A DNA stretch of 64,000 bases. Source: Myxococcus fulvus. GTDB lineage: Bacteria > Myxococcota > Myxococcia > Myxococcales > Myxococcaceae. The notes beneath the pieces were generated by a model, which saw only the letters and a program-made list of their open reading frames with translations, had not been told where the DNA came from and did not search any database. Positions within the stretch are counted from its first letter, which is position 1, and each line of letters begins with the position of its first letter. A program made the position numbers and the translations under genes. The DNA lies in the NCBI RefSeq assembly GCF_900111765.1, contig NZ_FOIB01000001.1, positions 1,178,001 to 1,242,000 on the forward strand, read 5' to 3'. This document shows positions 52,546-61,038 of this stretch, in pieces.

Positions 52546-53513
52546 AGGACGTGAGGCATTCGATGTCGAAGCCCGACTTGATCATCTCCATCGTCAATCA
52601 CAGCAACCCGGAGCTGCTGCACGACTGCCTGCGGACGCTGTACGCGACGACGCGTGAGTGCACCTTCGAGGTGTGGGTGGTGGACAACGCCACGGATGGC
52701 CGGGGCGTGGAGGCGATGCGGCGCGACTTCCCGCAGGTGCGCTGGCTCTTCAACACCGCGCGCAAGGGGTTCTCCGCCAATCACAACCAGGTGCTGCGGC
52801 AGGCCTCGGGCCGCTATTTCTGCATCTTCAATGATGACACCATCGTGCACGAAGGGGCGTTCGATTCACTCGTGCGGTTCATGGACGAGAACCCGCGGGT
52901 GGGGATGGCGGGCGCGCGGCTGTTGAACGCGGATGGCACCATCCAGAACTGCACCTTCCGGCCGATGTCGTTGTCGGGGCAGTTGTTCGACCTGGTGTTC
53001 CTGCCGCGTCCGTTGCACTTCCTGAAGCGCAAGGACATCGACCCGGCGCAGTACGGGCACGAGGAGGCCCGGGTGAACTGGGTGCTCGGCGCGTGCATCG
53101 TGGTGCGCGAGGAGACGTTGGCGGAGGTGGGGCTGCTCGACGAGGCGATGTCGCCCCTGGGGAACACGGAGGACACGGACTGGTGTGTCCGGGCGTGGAA
53201 GGCGGGCTGGGAGGTCGCCTTCTGTCCGGAGGCGGTGATTACGCACCTGACGAGCCGCTCGTTCCGTCCCTCGGCGACGGGGCCGGACAAGGTGCGCGTG
53301 GAGCTGTGGCGCACGCGGGTGGCGTACTTCCGCAAGCACCACGGTCGGATGCGCGAGTGGATGTTGCGCGCCATCCTGGTGGGGACGCTGCCGTACAACT
53401 CGCTGGTGCTGACGCAGACGCTGCTGCGAGGGCGCATGGAGTTGACGGAGTACCGGCGGCAGCTCGCCACGTTCCTGCGCATCTCCGAGATGGGACTGCG
53501 GACGCGGGTCTGA
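52542..53513 (+). CDS. GT2 family glycosyltransferase
   Basis: 323 aa, overlapping the flippase stop by 4 bases. GT-A fold signs: LIISIVNHSNPELLHDCLRT, VWVVDNATDG, GFSANHNQVLRQASG, the metal motif in CIFNDDTIV, and GACIVVREETLAEVG with NTEDTDWCVRAW further on (ED base). The GxSAxHNxxL pattern is typical of rhamnosyl- or galactofuranosyl-transferase-like GT2 enzymes. It probably acts in repeat-unit assembly together with the following gene. Confidence 0.85.
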   Translation: MKDVRHSMSKPDLIISIVNHSNPELLHDCLRTLYATTRECTFEVWVVDNATDGRGVEAMRRDFPQVRWLFNTARKGFSANHNQVLRQASGRYFCIFNDDTIVHEGAFDSLVRFMDENPRVGMAGARLLNADGTIQNCTFRPMSLSGQLFDLVFLPRPLHFLKRKDIDPAQYGHEEARVNWVLGACIVVREETLAEVGLLDEAMSPLGNTEDTDWCVRAWKAGWEVAFCPEAVITHLTSRSFRPSATGPDKVRVELWRTRVAYFRKHHGRMREWMLRAILVGTLPYNSLVLTQTLLRGRMELTEYRRQLATFLRISEMGLRTRV

Positions 53514-53517
53514 CGAC

Positions 53518-54435
53518 ATGCCCTTCTTCTCCGTCGTCATCCCCACGTACAACCGGGCGCGGCTGTTGGAGCGGACGCTGGTCTCGGTGTTCGCGCAGGA
53601 GGAGCGGGACTACGAGGTCCTCGTCGTGGACGACGGCTCCTCGGACGACACGCTGGAGGTCCTGGCGCGGCTGGGCGAGCAGGTGCGCGTGCTCCAGCAG
53701 GCCAACGCGGGACCGGGCGTCGCACGCAACCGGGGCATCGAGGCGGCCCGGGGCGAGTACGTGGTGTTCCTGGACAGTGATGACCTGTGGTTTCCGTGGA
53801 CGCTGTCGGCGTACCGGCAGGTCATCGAGGAGCACAGGAAGCCGACGGTGGTGATGGGCACGTCGGTGACCTTCCGTGACGAGTCCGAGCTGGCGCGGGT
53901 GGTCCGTGAGCCCGTGCGCGCGTCACCGTTCGCGGACTATCTGGCGAGCGCCCTGGACCGGACGCCGCGCACGGCCTGTGTGCTGGCGGTGCGGACGGAG
54001 GCGCTGCGAAGGGTGGAGGGCTTCACGCCGCTGCGCATCGTCGCGGAGGACTACGACCTGCTGTTCCGGTTGGGGACGGAGCGGGGCTTCGCGTGGGTGC
54101 GCTCGCCGGTGATGGTGGGCTATCGCCAGCACCAAGGCTCCGAGTCGACGATGCTGGAGTCGGCGCATCAGGGCATGGCGTACCAGTTGATGCAGGAGCG
54201 ACTGGGCCGCTATCCCGGAGGCTCTGAGCGCAGGCGCGAGCGGCTGGAGATGCTGCTGTACGCCACGCGGCACGTGTCACACGTGATGGTGGACCACCAG
54301 CGGATGGACCTCGCGATGGATTTGTACTGGCGGGGTCTGCCGTTCCATCGGGAGGCCCCCCGGTGGCGCTATTTGTTGGGGTTCCTGCCCAAGGTGGCGA
54401 TGAGGCGGCTGGCGCACGTCGTCCGGCGTCGCTGA
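53518..54435 (+). CDS. GT2 family glycosyltransferase
   Basis: 305 aa. It starts PFFSVVIPTYNRARLLERTL and then has LVVDDGSSDDT, GVARNRGIEAARGEYVVFLD, the metal motif DSDD and VAEDYDLLFRL (ED base). This is the common GT-A glycosyltransferase of capsule and EPS clusters. It starts 4 bases after the preceding GT2 gene, so flippase, GT2 and GT2 form one rightward operon. Confidence 0.85.
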   Translation: MPFFSVVIPTYNRARLLERTLVSVFAQEERDYEVLVVDDGSSDDTLEVLARLGEQVRVLQQANAGPGVARNRGIEAARGEYVVFLDSDDLWFPWTLSAYRQVIEEHRKPTVVMGTSVTFRDESELARVVREPVRASPFADYLASALDRTPRTACVLAVRTEALRRVEGFTPLRIVAEDYDLLFRLGTERGFAWVRSPVMVGYRQHQGSESTMLESAHQGMAYQLMQERLGRYPGGSERRRERLEMLLYATRHVSHVMVDHQRMDLAMDLYWRGLPFHREAPRWRYLLGFLPKVAMRRLAHVVRRR

Positions 54436-54567
54436 GCCCGGCCGAGCGGCCAGGGCCTTGCCCGTCCCGAGTCTCTGCGCAGCAGGCGGCCATCCGGGCT
54501 GCCGAGCGGAGCGAGGTCTGCGCATCTTCCGAGGGACGTTGGTGCAGCCCTTGCTCGGAGGCTCGAC

Positions 54568-55596
54568 ATGGACCGTGTCCGCTCGAAGAGGACGGTGGCG
54601 TCTCGCAGGCCGCGAGTGCAGCGACGCGGGAAGGTGTGGGGAGGCATCGACCTGGGCGGGACGAAGATCGAGGCCGTGGTCATCGATGGGCACGGCAAGC
54701 CGATAGGGCACGCGAGGCATCCGACCCCGACACAGGGCGAGCCGGCCGAGGTGGTGCGGGAGATGTACGGCGCGCTGGAGGAAGCGGTGCGGACGGCGGG
54801 GCTGCGGCTGACACGGCTGGGAGGTGTTGGCGTGGGGGCTCCCGGGGCGGTGGATGCGAACGCGGGGACGTTGGCGCGGGTGAGCAACGTGGGGCGTGGA
54901 TGGACGGCGCCCTTTCCGCTGGCGGGGAGCCTGTCCGAGCTGACCCGTGGTGCCGTGGTGCTGGGCAATGACGTCCAGGTGGCGGTGGCGGCGGAGTATC
55001 GGCTGGGGGCGGGCCGTCCCTATCGCTCGGTGCTGGGCGTGTGGTGGGGCACCGGGGTGGGAGGAGGGTTGGTCCTGGACGGGGTCCCCTGGCGCGGCCG
55101 AGGGGCGGCCGGGGAGATTGGCCACATGGTGGTGAAGCCTGGAGGGGCGCGGTGTGGCTGTGGCCGGAGAGGCTGCATGGAGGCCTACGCGGGGCGTGGA
55201 AACCTGGAGCGCGAGGCGCGCAAGGCGGAGGAGAAGGGCGAGAAGACGCACTTGTTCGAGCTGATGCGCAAGAAGCAGCGCACGCGACTGACGAGCAGCA
55301 TCTGGAAGAAGGCGTTGGACGAGGAGGACCCCCTGGCCACGAAGCTCATCGAGCGGGCGGTGCACATGCTGGGCGTTGGCCTCGCATCGGCCATCAACCT
55401 GCTGGATGTGGAGGCCGTCATCCTGGGCGGAGGGTTGGGTTCACGCCTGGGCGCCGAGTACGCCGGGCGGATTCACGAGGCCATGAGCCCCCATGTCTTC
55501 ATGACGGAGCGACAGCCCCCGGTGCTGGTCGCGGAGCTGGGTGAATTGTCGGGCGCGATTGGCGCGGCGCTGCTGGTCGAGCCTGATGTGACGTAG
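54568..55596 (+). CDS. ROK family sugar kinase (glucokinase-like)
   Basis: 342 aa. The ATP site is IDLGGTKIEAVVID. The ROK signature is complete: GEIGHMVVKPGGARCGCGRRG, with the zinc-binding Cys cluster CGCGRRGC and then CMEAYAG. Catalytic Asp is in LGNDVQVAVAAEY. A basic, Lys/Glu-rich insertion follows the Cys cluster (about residues 215-255). It would phosphorylate glucose, mannose or an N-acetylhexosamine to feed nucleotide-sugar synthesis. The basic N-terminal leader (RSKRTVASRRPRVQRRGK) is unusual for the family; no DNA-binding helix-turn-helix domain is seen. Confidence 0.85.
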   Translation: MDRVRSKRTVASRRPRVQRRGKVWGGIDLGGTKIEAVVIDGHGKPIGHARHPTPTQGEPAEVVREMYGALEEAVRTAGLRLTRLGGVGVGAPGAVDANAGTLARVSNVGRGWTAPFPLAGSLSELTRGAVVLGNDVQVAVAAEYRLGAGRPYRSVLGVWWGTGVGGGLVLDGVPWRGRGAAGEIGHMVVKPGGARCGCGRRGCMEAYAGRGNLEREARKAEEKGEKTHLFELMRKKQRTRLTSSIWKKALDEEDPLATKLIERAVHMLGVGLASAINLLDVEAVILGGGLGSRLGAEYAGRIHEAMSPHVFMTERQPPVLVAELGELSGAIGAALLVEPDVT

Positions 55597-55728
55597 TCGG
55601 TACCCGTTCGATTCGGGTTGAGCGACGCGGGCAAGGCGATCGCCGCGGGTGCGTGGACACTGCTTCGCCTCTCCGGGCAGGATCACGTCGCGCGGATGGG
55701 CCGCGTGAAGGCGCGACGTGGGGGGACC

Positions 55729-56010
55729 ATGTACAGCAAGGACGTCTTCTCGACGGTCGCTCTTTCGGGCGGGGTGCTGCTCGGATTGGTGGGGCTTCTG
55801 GGCGGGCGCTTGTTATCAGGGGCGGCCGTCCTGGGGCGCTGGCCCGTGGGACGGCGGGAGTGGGGGCAGTGCATGCTCCTGCTCGGGGGCGTGAAGCCTC
55901 GCCGCATCAAGCTGCTCAGCTTCGTGTGGTTCTTCGTGTGCGCGTTCCTCGCGTTCGCGTTCATCATCGCGGTGATGCTCTACGGCAAGCGGACGTACGG
56001 CTGGCCGTGA
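55729..56010 (+). CDS. Small two-helix membrane protein, paralogue A
   Basis: 93 aa from the ATG at 55729, preceded by GGGGGACC. Helix 1 is VALSGGVLLGLVGLLGGRLL, and helix 2 is near the end (FVCAFLAFAFIIAVML). Between them is a basic loop with GRWPVGRREWGQCML and KPRRIKLLSF. It was not recognised as a known family. It resembles the 96-aa protein encoded two genes downstream in length, helix spacing and the loop pattern GxWPxxRxxW. It is the first gene of a three-gene rightward group at the edge of the glycan locus. Confidence 0.6.
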   Translation: MYSKDVFSTVALSGGVLLGLVGLLGGRLLSGAAVLGRWPVGRREWGQCMLLLGGVKPRRIKLLSFVWFFVCAFLAFAFIIAVMLYGKRTYGWP

Positions 56011-56042
56011 GCGCCGATTCTGGAGAAGGGGGTCAGCGACAG

Positions 56043-56528
56043 ATGGGCATCTTCCGAATCCACATCGAACGGGTCCTCCAGTCCTCGGAGGTGCGGGAGC
56101 AGACGGAGGCCCGATTGGCGGGCTGGGTGGGACCCTTCAAGGTCTCGACGGGCCCGAGCTCTTCAGCTGGAGGCGGGTGGTATCGCGGGCGCAGGGACGG
56201 CGCGCGTCTCCTCGTCAGGCGCGACATTCCGCTGGGGGAGTACCTGGTGACGCGGATGGGGAAGCAGATCTCGTCCCACTTGGAGGTGCTGGCGGATGGA
56301 CGGGTGCGCCTCGTGACATGGCTCGGCGCGATGGCGGTGGTGCGTTGCCTTCTGGGCTCGCTGTCGGGCGCGGCCGGGGTCCTCCTGAAGTTTGGTGTGA
56401 CGCCTGCGTCGTGGGGTGTGGTGGCGGTGATTGCTCTGGGAGTGACCTGGTTCTTCTATTCAGGAGGCCAGCGGGTCCACCAGGAGTCGGACGCGCTGAC
56501 GACGGCACTGGAGCATTTGATTCAGTAG
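56043..56528 (+). CDS. Membrane protein of unknown function between two paralogues
   Basis: 161 aa from the ATG at 56043. The N-terminal 95 residues are soluble, with a helix (ERVLQSSEVREQTEARLAGW) and basic beta strands (WYRGRRDGARLLVRRDIPLG). Two hydrophobic segments follow (MAVVRCLLGSLSGAAGVLL and WGVVAVIALGVTWFFY) and then a short tail. It was not recognised. It starts 32 bases after paralogue A and ends 12 bases before paralogue B, so the three are probably one transcript and one complex or pathway. Confidence 0.6.
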   Translation: MGIFRIHIERVLQSSEVREQTEARLAGWVGPFKVSTGPSSSAGGGWYRGRRDGARLLVRRDIPLGEYLVTRMGKQISSHLEVLADGRVRLVTWLGAMAVVRCLLGSLSGAAGVLLKFGVTPASWGVVAVIALGVTWFFYSGGQRVHQESDALTTALEHLIQ

Positions 56529-56540
56529 GGAGTGGGCGAA

Positions 56541-56831
56541 ATGGATGCCAGAACCCTGATGACCTTTCTTGCGTTCTCGGGAGGGACTGCAATCGGCCTG
56601 ATAGGCATTGCGGGGATGCGTGTCCTGGCCGCGGTCGCCGTCACGGGCCAATGGCCGAGGAAGCGCAGCGACTGGGTGGAGTATGTGGTTTTCGTGACGG
56701 GCCCGGTTCGCCGTCCGCGCTTCCAGCTCTACTCGATACTCTGGTTCCTGGGATGCGGCGCGGCCTCGATGGTCTTTATCGTGGGCGTGATGCTGTTGGG
56801 GCGATGGCTGGGTCAGACTGGTCTGGATTGA
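56541..56831 (+). CDS. Small two-helix membrane protein, paralogue B
   Basis: 96 aa from the ATG at 56541, with GGGAGTGG seven bases upstream. FLAFSGGTAIGLIGIAGMRVL aligns with helix 1 of the protein at 55729, GQWPRKRSDWVEY with its basic loop, and FLGCGAASMVFIVGVMLLG with helix 2. The two thus arose by duplication with the middle gene between them. Its 3' end overlaps the 3' end of the convergent acyltransferase gene by 19 bases. Function unknown. Confidence 0.6.
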   Translation: MDARTLMTFLAFSGGTAIGLIGIAGMRVLAAVAVTGQWPRKRSDWVEYVVFVTGPVRRPRFQLYSILWFLGCGAASMVFIVGVMLLGRWLGQTGLD

Positions 56832-57886
56832 ACCCGAGGCTCCGCGTGGGGCTTCACGGATTTGAGACGGATGCAGGGGTGCTCGACGAGTCGCCAGGAC
56901 AAGACGGCGAGCAGGAGCGTGGGGAGGAACGCCAGGGCTGCGTTCCACCACCACGGTGTGGCGCCGTTCATCAGCGCCGCCACCGCTTGCTGCACGGGGA
57001 ACGCGTAGATGTAGAGCCCGTACGAGAAGTCCCCGTAGCGCCCGAAGCTCGCGAGCCGGCTCGGGAGGAACGCGAGGTAGACCACCAGGTACGCGCCACA
57101 CGAGCCCATGGCGATGGACAGGCCCTTGCCCAGCAGTGACGTGGCCACGAGCACCAGCACACAGCCCATCGCAATCCAAGGGCTCATCCTCACGCGCTCG
57201 CGCCAGAGGTAGAGCACCAGCCCGCCTCCGAAGGCGAGCCCCAGGTTCGGCCAGAATCCCAGCCGTCCGATGTGCAGCAGCGACAACCCCGCGGTGACAC
57301 ACCACCCGACCAGCGCCAATTCCTTGCGCAAGAGCCTCGTGACGCCCAGGCCCAGCACGAGCAGGTAGAAGCCCACCTCGTACTTCAGCGTCCACAGCGA
57401 GCCATTGACGGCTCCCGGGTACACGTTCCCCTCGAACACCCCGGGCAACATCCACTGCGGATTCACCAGGGTGAAGTTGCGCAGGATGAACGTGTACGTG
57501 TCCTTCGACGAGAAGTACTCCGCCAGCGGGGACGTGGTGAACACGGCGCCGAGCACGAAGGCGGTCAGCAGCAGCGACACCGCGAGCCCGGGGAAGATTC
57601 GCAGCGTGCGCGCCAGGAGGTAGCCTCGAACGTCGGGCCTGCGCTCCCAGCTCCGCGTGATGAGCACGCCGCTGATGATCAGGAACACCGCCACGCAGAC
57701 CAACCCGAGCGAGAGCTGTCCGCGCGTGAAGTCCATCAATGGCTCGGGAGCCTTCGCCGCGCCCTCGCCCAACGGGAACGCGTGGCTGACGATGACGCCC
57801 GTGGCCGCGGCGAAGCGCAGGAAGTCCAGGTTGTTCTCCCGGCCTTCGAGACACTCACTCAAGGTGCGACGTGACCGGAGCGCCAT
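56813..57886 (-). CDS. Acyltransferase 3 family membrane protein
   Basis: About 357 aa with ten helices. The family start NNLDFLRFAAATGVIVSHAF holds the catalytic-type His, and YLLARTLRIFPG the conserved Arg pair; WTLKYEVGFYLLVLG is also usual. Such proteins O-acetylate or otherwise acylate sugars of surface glycans. The start is ATG 57886 rather than the weaker TTG 57895. It lies 10 bases after the GT2 gene on the same strand. Confidence 0.85.
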   Translation of the reverse strand: MALRSRRTLSECLEGRENNLDFLRFAAATGVIVSHAFPLGEGAAKAPEPLMDFTRGQLSLGLVCVAVFLIISGVLITRSWERRPDVRGYLLARTLRIFPGLAVSLLLTAFVLGAVFTTSPLAEYFSSKDTYTFILRNFTLVNPQWMLPGVFEGNVYPGAVNGSLWTLKYEVGFYLLVLGLGVTRLLRKELALVGWCVTAGLSLLHIGRLGFWPNLGLAFGGGLVLYLWRERVRMSPWIAMGCVLVLVATSLLGKGLSIAMGSCGAYLVVYLAFLPSRLASFGRYGDFSYGLYIYAFPVQQAVAALMNGATPWWWNAALAFLPTLLLAVLSWRLVEHPCIRLKSVKPHAEPRVQSRPV

Positions 57887-57895
57887 GAGCGTCAA

Positions 57896-58858
57896 TCAGC
57901 GCGACTCGTGCAGCTGCGCATACGGGCCCTGCACCTGCGCCCATCGACTCGCCAGCACGAACAACACCTCGCGCACCGAGTCTCCCCGGAGCGCCAGCGC
58001 CGGGCTCGCGAGCCCCGCTCCCACCAGCCGCGCGCACTCCTTCAGTCGGGAGAGCGCTCCCATGCGTCGCCCCAGGTAGCGCGCCTCGAGCGTCTTCTCG
58101 CTGCGCACCACCCCCATGATGAGCCGGATGAAGTAGCGCGTCTCGAAGCGGGTGCTCGGGATGACGTGCCACACCTTCAGCGTGGGCCCGTAGATGCGAC
58201 GGTGGCCCGCCTTGCCCAGCAGGTACCCGAGCTCGATGTCCTCGCCGCTCACCATCAACTTCCCCAGCCGGCCCGGCATGAGTCGCTCCGGCGTCCGCCA
58301 GGGGACCGCGTCCAGAATCGCCGAGCGGCGCATCCACAGCCCCGCGCCAATCGTCGGCGCGAGCGTCGCCTCCGCTCCGAAGTCGATGAGCGCATCCCCC
58401 ATCCGGTGGTTGATGGCCAGCAGATGCTCGCGCCGGGAGATGCTCGGCGGAGGCGGCGTCTCGTACCGGGGATAGATGCGCGACACCACCATGCCGACGC
58501 CCGCGTCCTCGAAGTGCGCAAGCCCGTCGGCGATGAAGTTCGGCTCGGGGATGTTGTCGTCATCCAGGAAGCAGATGACCTCGCGCCGCGCGTTGTGGAT
58601 TCCGCACAGGCGCGCGAAGAGCAACCCCTGGCGAGGCTCGGGGACCACGCGCACGTCCACGCCCCGGCGACGCAGCTCCGCGACGGACGCGCTCTCCTCC
58701 ACCACGCGCGCCGTGCTGTCCGAGGAGTTGTTGTCCACCACCACCACCTCGAAGCACCCGCTCGGCGCCTGCTGCTCGACCAGTGCCTGCAGCGGCGCCT
58801 CCACGCGCCGGGCTCCGTTGTACGTGGGGATGACCACCGTGACGCCCGGCGAGCTCAT
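57896..58858 (-). CDS. GT2 family glycosyltransferase
   Basis: 320 aa. VTVVIPTYNGARRVEAPLQA and VVVVDNNSSDST form the nucleotide site, and ICFLDDDNIPEPNFI holds the metal motif DDD. GAGLWMRRSAI and VSGEDIELGYLLGKAG (ED base) follow. The last 90 residues are helical and basic. The ATG overlaps the stop of the FkbM gene (ATGA). It is the second gene in a leftward group of FkbM, GT2 and acyltransferase. Confidence 0.85.
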   Translation of the reverse strand: MSSPGVTVVIPTYNGARRVEAPLQALVEQQAPSGCFEVVVVDNNSSDSTARVVEESASVAELRRRGVDVRVVPEPRQGLLFARLCGIHNARREVICFLDDDNIPEPNFIADGLAHFEDAGVGMVVSRIYPRYETPPPPSISRREHLLAINHRMGDALIDFGAEATLAPTIGAGLWMRRSAILDAVPWRTPERLMPGRLGKLMVSGEDIELGYLLGKAGHRRIYGPTLKVWHVIPSTRFETRYFIRLIMGVVRSEKTLEARYLGRRMGALSRLKECARLVGAGLASPALALRGDSVREVLFVLASRWAQVQGPYAQLHESR

Positions 58859-59616
58859 GGACGCGCCTCGGCCTCACGAGGACGCGCCCAGAGCAGCCCG
58901 TTCACCTCGCTGCTCCAGATGCCTTGCGTGACTTCGTACCCCAGCGCCGCGAGCCGCTGCTCGCACCAGACCTTGCCGTCCGGCCGCTCCCGCGTCCGAT
59001 GCCACTCCATGATGAGCGTGCGGATTTTCAGGCGCGCGAACCGAGGGTCCTCCAGCAGCGCGTACTCCCCGCCCTCGATGTCCATCTTGAGCAGGTCGAT
59101 GGGCTCGTCGCCGACGGCCTCGAAGAAGTCGATCAGCGGCACGCGGAGCGAGCGCCCTTGCGTCGCATCCACGATGGTGGACGCGCTCTCCGCATCGAGC
59201 AGGCCCACCTCGCCCGCGCTCACGCCCGCCGCCGCGCGGTGCAGGGACACTCGGGGTGTCAGCGAGTTGAGTGCCAGGTTTCGCTCCAGCATCGCCAGAT
59301 GAACGGGGTGCGGCTCGAAGGCGACGACGTGCGCGCGCGGGTAGTGCTTCGCCCAGAACAGCAGCGAGTGCCCACAGTTCGCCCCGACATCGACGATGCG
59401 CAGCGTGGTGTCCGACCGCACTGAGAACGGGGGACGATAGACCTCCGCGACGAACATCTCGTACGCCGTGGCCAGGTCTTCGGCGGGCGGCGGCCGCAGG
59501 GAGAGCCTCTCCCCCGAGCGCAGCTTCACCGTCACCTCACGCCCCAGCGGCAGCGCCCGCCAGGCGAGATACCGGAGCTGGCTCAGCGGCGTCAGGTGGT
59601 CCCTCAGTCGTTGCAT
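58855..59616 (-). CDS. FkbM family methyltransferase
   Basis: 253 aa. SAM-binding motif VDVGANCGHSLLFWAKHYP, VVAFEPHPVHLAMLERNLAL and the family hallmark LLKMDIEGGEYALLEDP are all present. FkbM enzymes methylate hydroxyls, often on sugars in surface glycans. It starts 7 bases after the acyltransferase gene upstream, so four leftward genes (59624 to 56813) form one operon. Confidence 0.85.
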   Translation of the reverse strand: MQRLRDHLTPLSQLRYLAWRALPLGREVTVKLRSGERLSLRPPPAEDLATAYEMFVAEVYRPPFSVRSDTTLRIVDVGANCGHSLLFWAKHYPRAHVVAFEPHPVHLAMLERNLALNSLTPRVSLHRAAAGVSAGEVGLLDAESASTIVDATQGRSLRVPLIDFFEAVGDEPIDLLKMDIEGGEYALLEDPRFARLKIRTLIMEWHRTRERPDGKVWCEQRLAALGYEVTQGIWSSEVNGLLWARPREAEARP

Positions 59617-59623
59617 GGCATTC

Positions 59624-60802
59624 CTACGGAGACAAGACGCCGGGCGGGAGCGCCCCTCGGGTCAACAGCCAGTCTCGCAGCTTGAGGCAGGGTTTCTCCA
59701 CCGCGACGTAGGTCACCCACGAAACGCCCAACGTCAGGGCGAGGTACGCGAGGAGGTCCAGCCCCCACGCGCCCAGGCGGAGGTCCAGCCTCTCCACCAC
59801 TCGCAGCACGAGCCCGTGCCAGAGATACGCGCCATAGGAGAGCAGCGCGATTTGATAGACGGCCCAGCGCGGAGCCCGGGGGAGCTGGAGCGACTCGAGG
59901 CCCACGAGCACCCCGCCGAAGCCCACCGCCAGTCCGGCGAACAGCCAGACGTGGTTCGTCGTCGTCACGATGGCGCCGTAGTGCCCCACCGTCAGCGCCA
60001 GCACGCCCACGCCCGCTAGGCCACACATCATGCGTCCACGCGGCGACCAGCTCCGCCATGTGGGCGCGGTCTTCGCCAGGAAGACGCCGATGCCCAGCCC
60101 GTCCAGGTGCAGCTCGGTGGACCAGGGCGCGAGCGTGTCCAGGCTCGACATCGTGACGTCCGCCGGCAGGCCGCGCGAGAAGAGCCAGCGCGCCGCGACG
60201 CTCAACACCACCGAACCCAGCCATGCCCACGCGGGCCAGCGTCGCCCACCCAGCGCGAACGCGAGCAGCGGCAGCACCAGGTAGAAGTGCTCCTCCACGC
60301 ACAAGGACCAGCTCTGCACGAAGTCGCGCGGATGCCCGAAGTTCTGGAGGAACAGCGCGTAGTGCCAGCCGCCTCCAACGAAGGGTGTGCCCACCAGCCA
60401 CGGCTTGAGCGCGTAGAGCGCCAGCACCACGAAGTACAGCGGCAGGGTGCGCATCCAGCGCTTCAGCCAGAAGGTGCGCAGCTGGACGCCCAACGTGGGC
60501 CCTTCCTCCGTGGCGAAGACCTGCCGACCCACGAGGTAGCCCGAGAGGACGAAGAACAGGTCCACGCCCATCCACCCATGCGCGAACGCGAAGCGCACCG
60601 CGTACGGCACGGCGTCATGCACCGCCGCGGGCGCATGGAACACCAGCACGCCGAGGATGGCGAAGGCCCGCAGCACATCCAGCCCATCCATGCGCCGCGT
60701 GGACGCGAGCACGCCACTCAACGGATTGCTCCCGACGGCGGGGGCCCGTGGGCTTGTAGGCGGATGGATGTCCGGGGAGGCATGCGCAAGAGGTGGGCGC
60801 AT
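59624..60802 (-). CDS. Acyltransferase 3 family membrane protein
   Basis: About 392 aa from the ATG at 60802; a further in-frame ATG just before GLDVLRAFAILG is possible. Family signs: LDVLRAFAILGVLVFHAP (catalytic-type His), GVDLFFVLSGYLVGRQVF, the Arg-rich turn LKRWMRTLPLYF and SWSLCVEEHFYLVLP. It is a sugar O-acyltransferase by family, and the second in this cluster. The 236-base region upstream is shared with the divergent WecA-like gene. Confidence 0.85.
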   Translation of the reverse strand: MRPPLAHASPDIHPPTSPRAPAVGSNPLSGVLASTRRMDGLDVLRAFAILGVLVFHAPAAVHDAVPYAVRFAFAHGWMGVDLFFVLSGYLVGRQVFATEEGPTLGVQLRTFWLKRWMRTLPLYFVVLALYALKPWLVGTPFVGGGWHYALFLQNFGHPRDFVQSWSLCVEEHFYLVLPLLAFALGGRRWPAWAWLGSVVLSVAARWLFSRGLPADVTMSSLDTLAPWSTELHLDGLGIGVFLAKTAPTWRSWSPRGRMMCGLAGVGVLALTVGHYGAIVTTTNHVWLFAGLAVGFGGVLVGLESLQLPRAPRWAVYQIALLSYGAYLWHGLVLRVVERLDLRLGAWGLDLLAYLALTLGVSWVTYVAVEKPCLKLRDWLLTRGALPPGVLSP

Positions 60803-60955
60803 TGTGTCCCCCGACGCGAAGGCGTCAACAGCGGACGACGAAGGGCCTGCCAGCAGGGCCGGCCTCTCGCATTCTCCGCCGACGAGGAATCGGTTCCGTT
60901 CGAGGTCAACAATGACACGCCACAGCCCGCATGGTTGCTCGGCGAGGGACGACTC

Positions 60956-60977
60956 GTGCGACATCCGGGTGTCGCAC
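60956..60977. promoter_or_regulatory. 8-bp palindrome upstream of the WecA-like gene
   Basis: GTGCGACA (60956-60963) and TGTCGCAC (60970-60977) form a perfect inverted repeat around TCCGGG, about 60-80 bases before the WecA-like ATG in a divergent intergenic region. It may be an operator for either gene; there is no direct evidence. Confidence 0.35.
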
Positions 60978-61038
60978 AACGACATTCATTGACGCGCCGT
61001 GACGCTCACCGTCAGCATGACGAAGGCGGCCCATCTCG

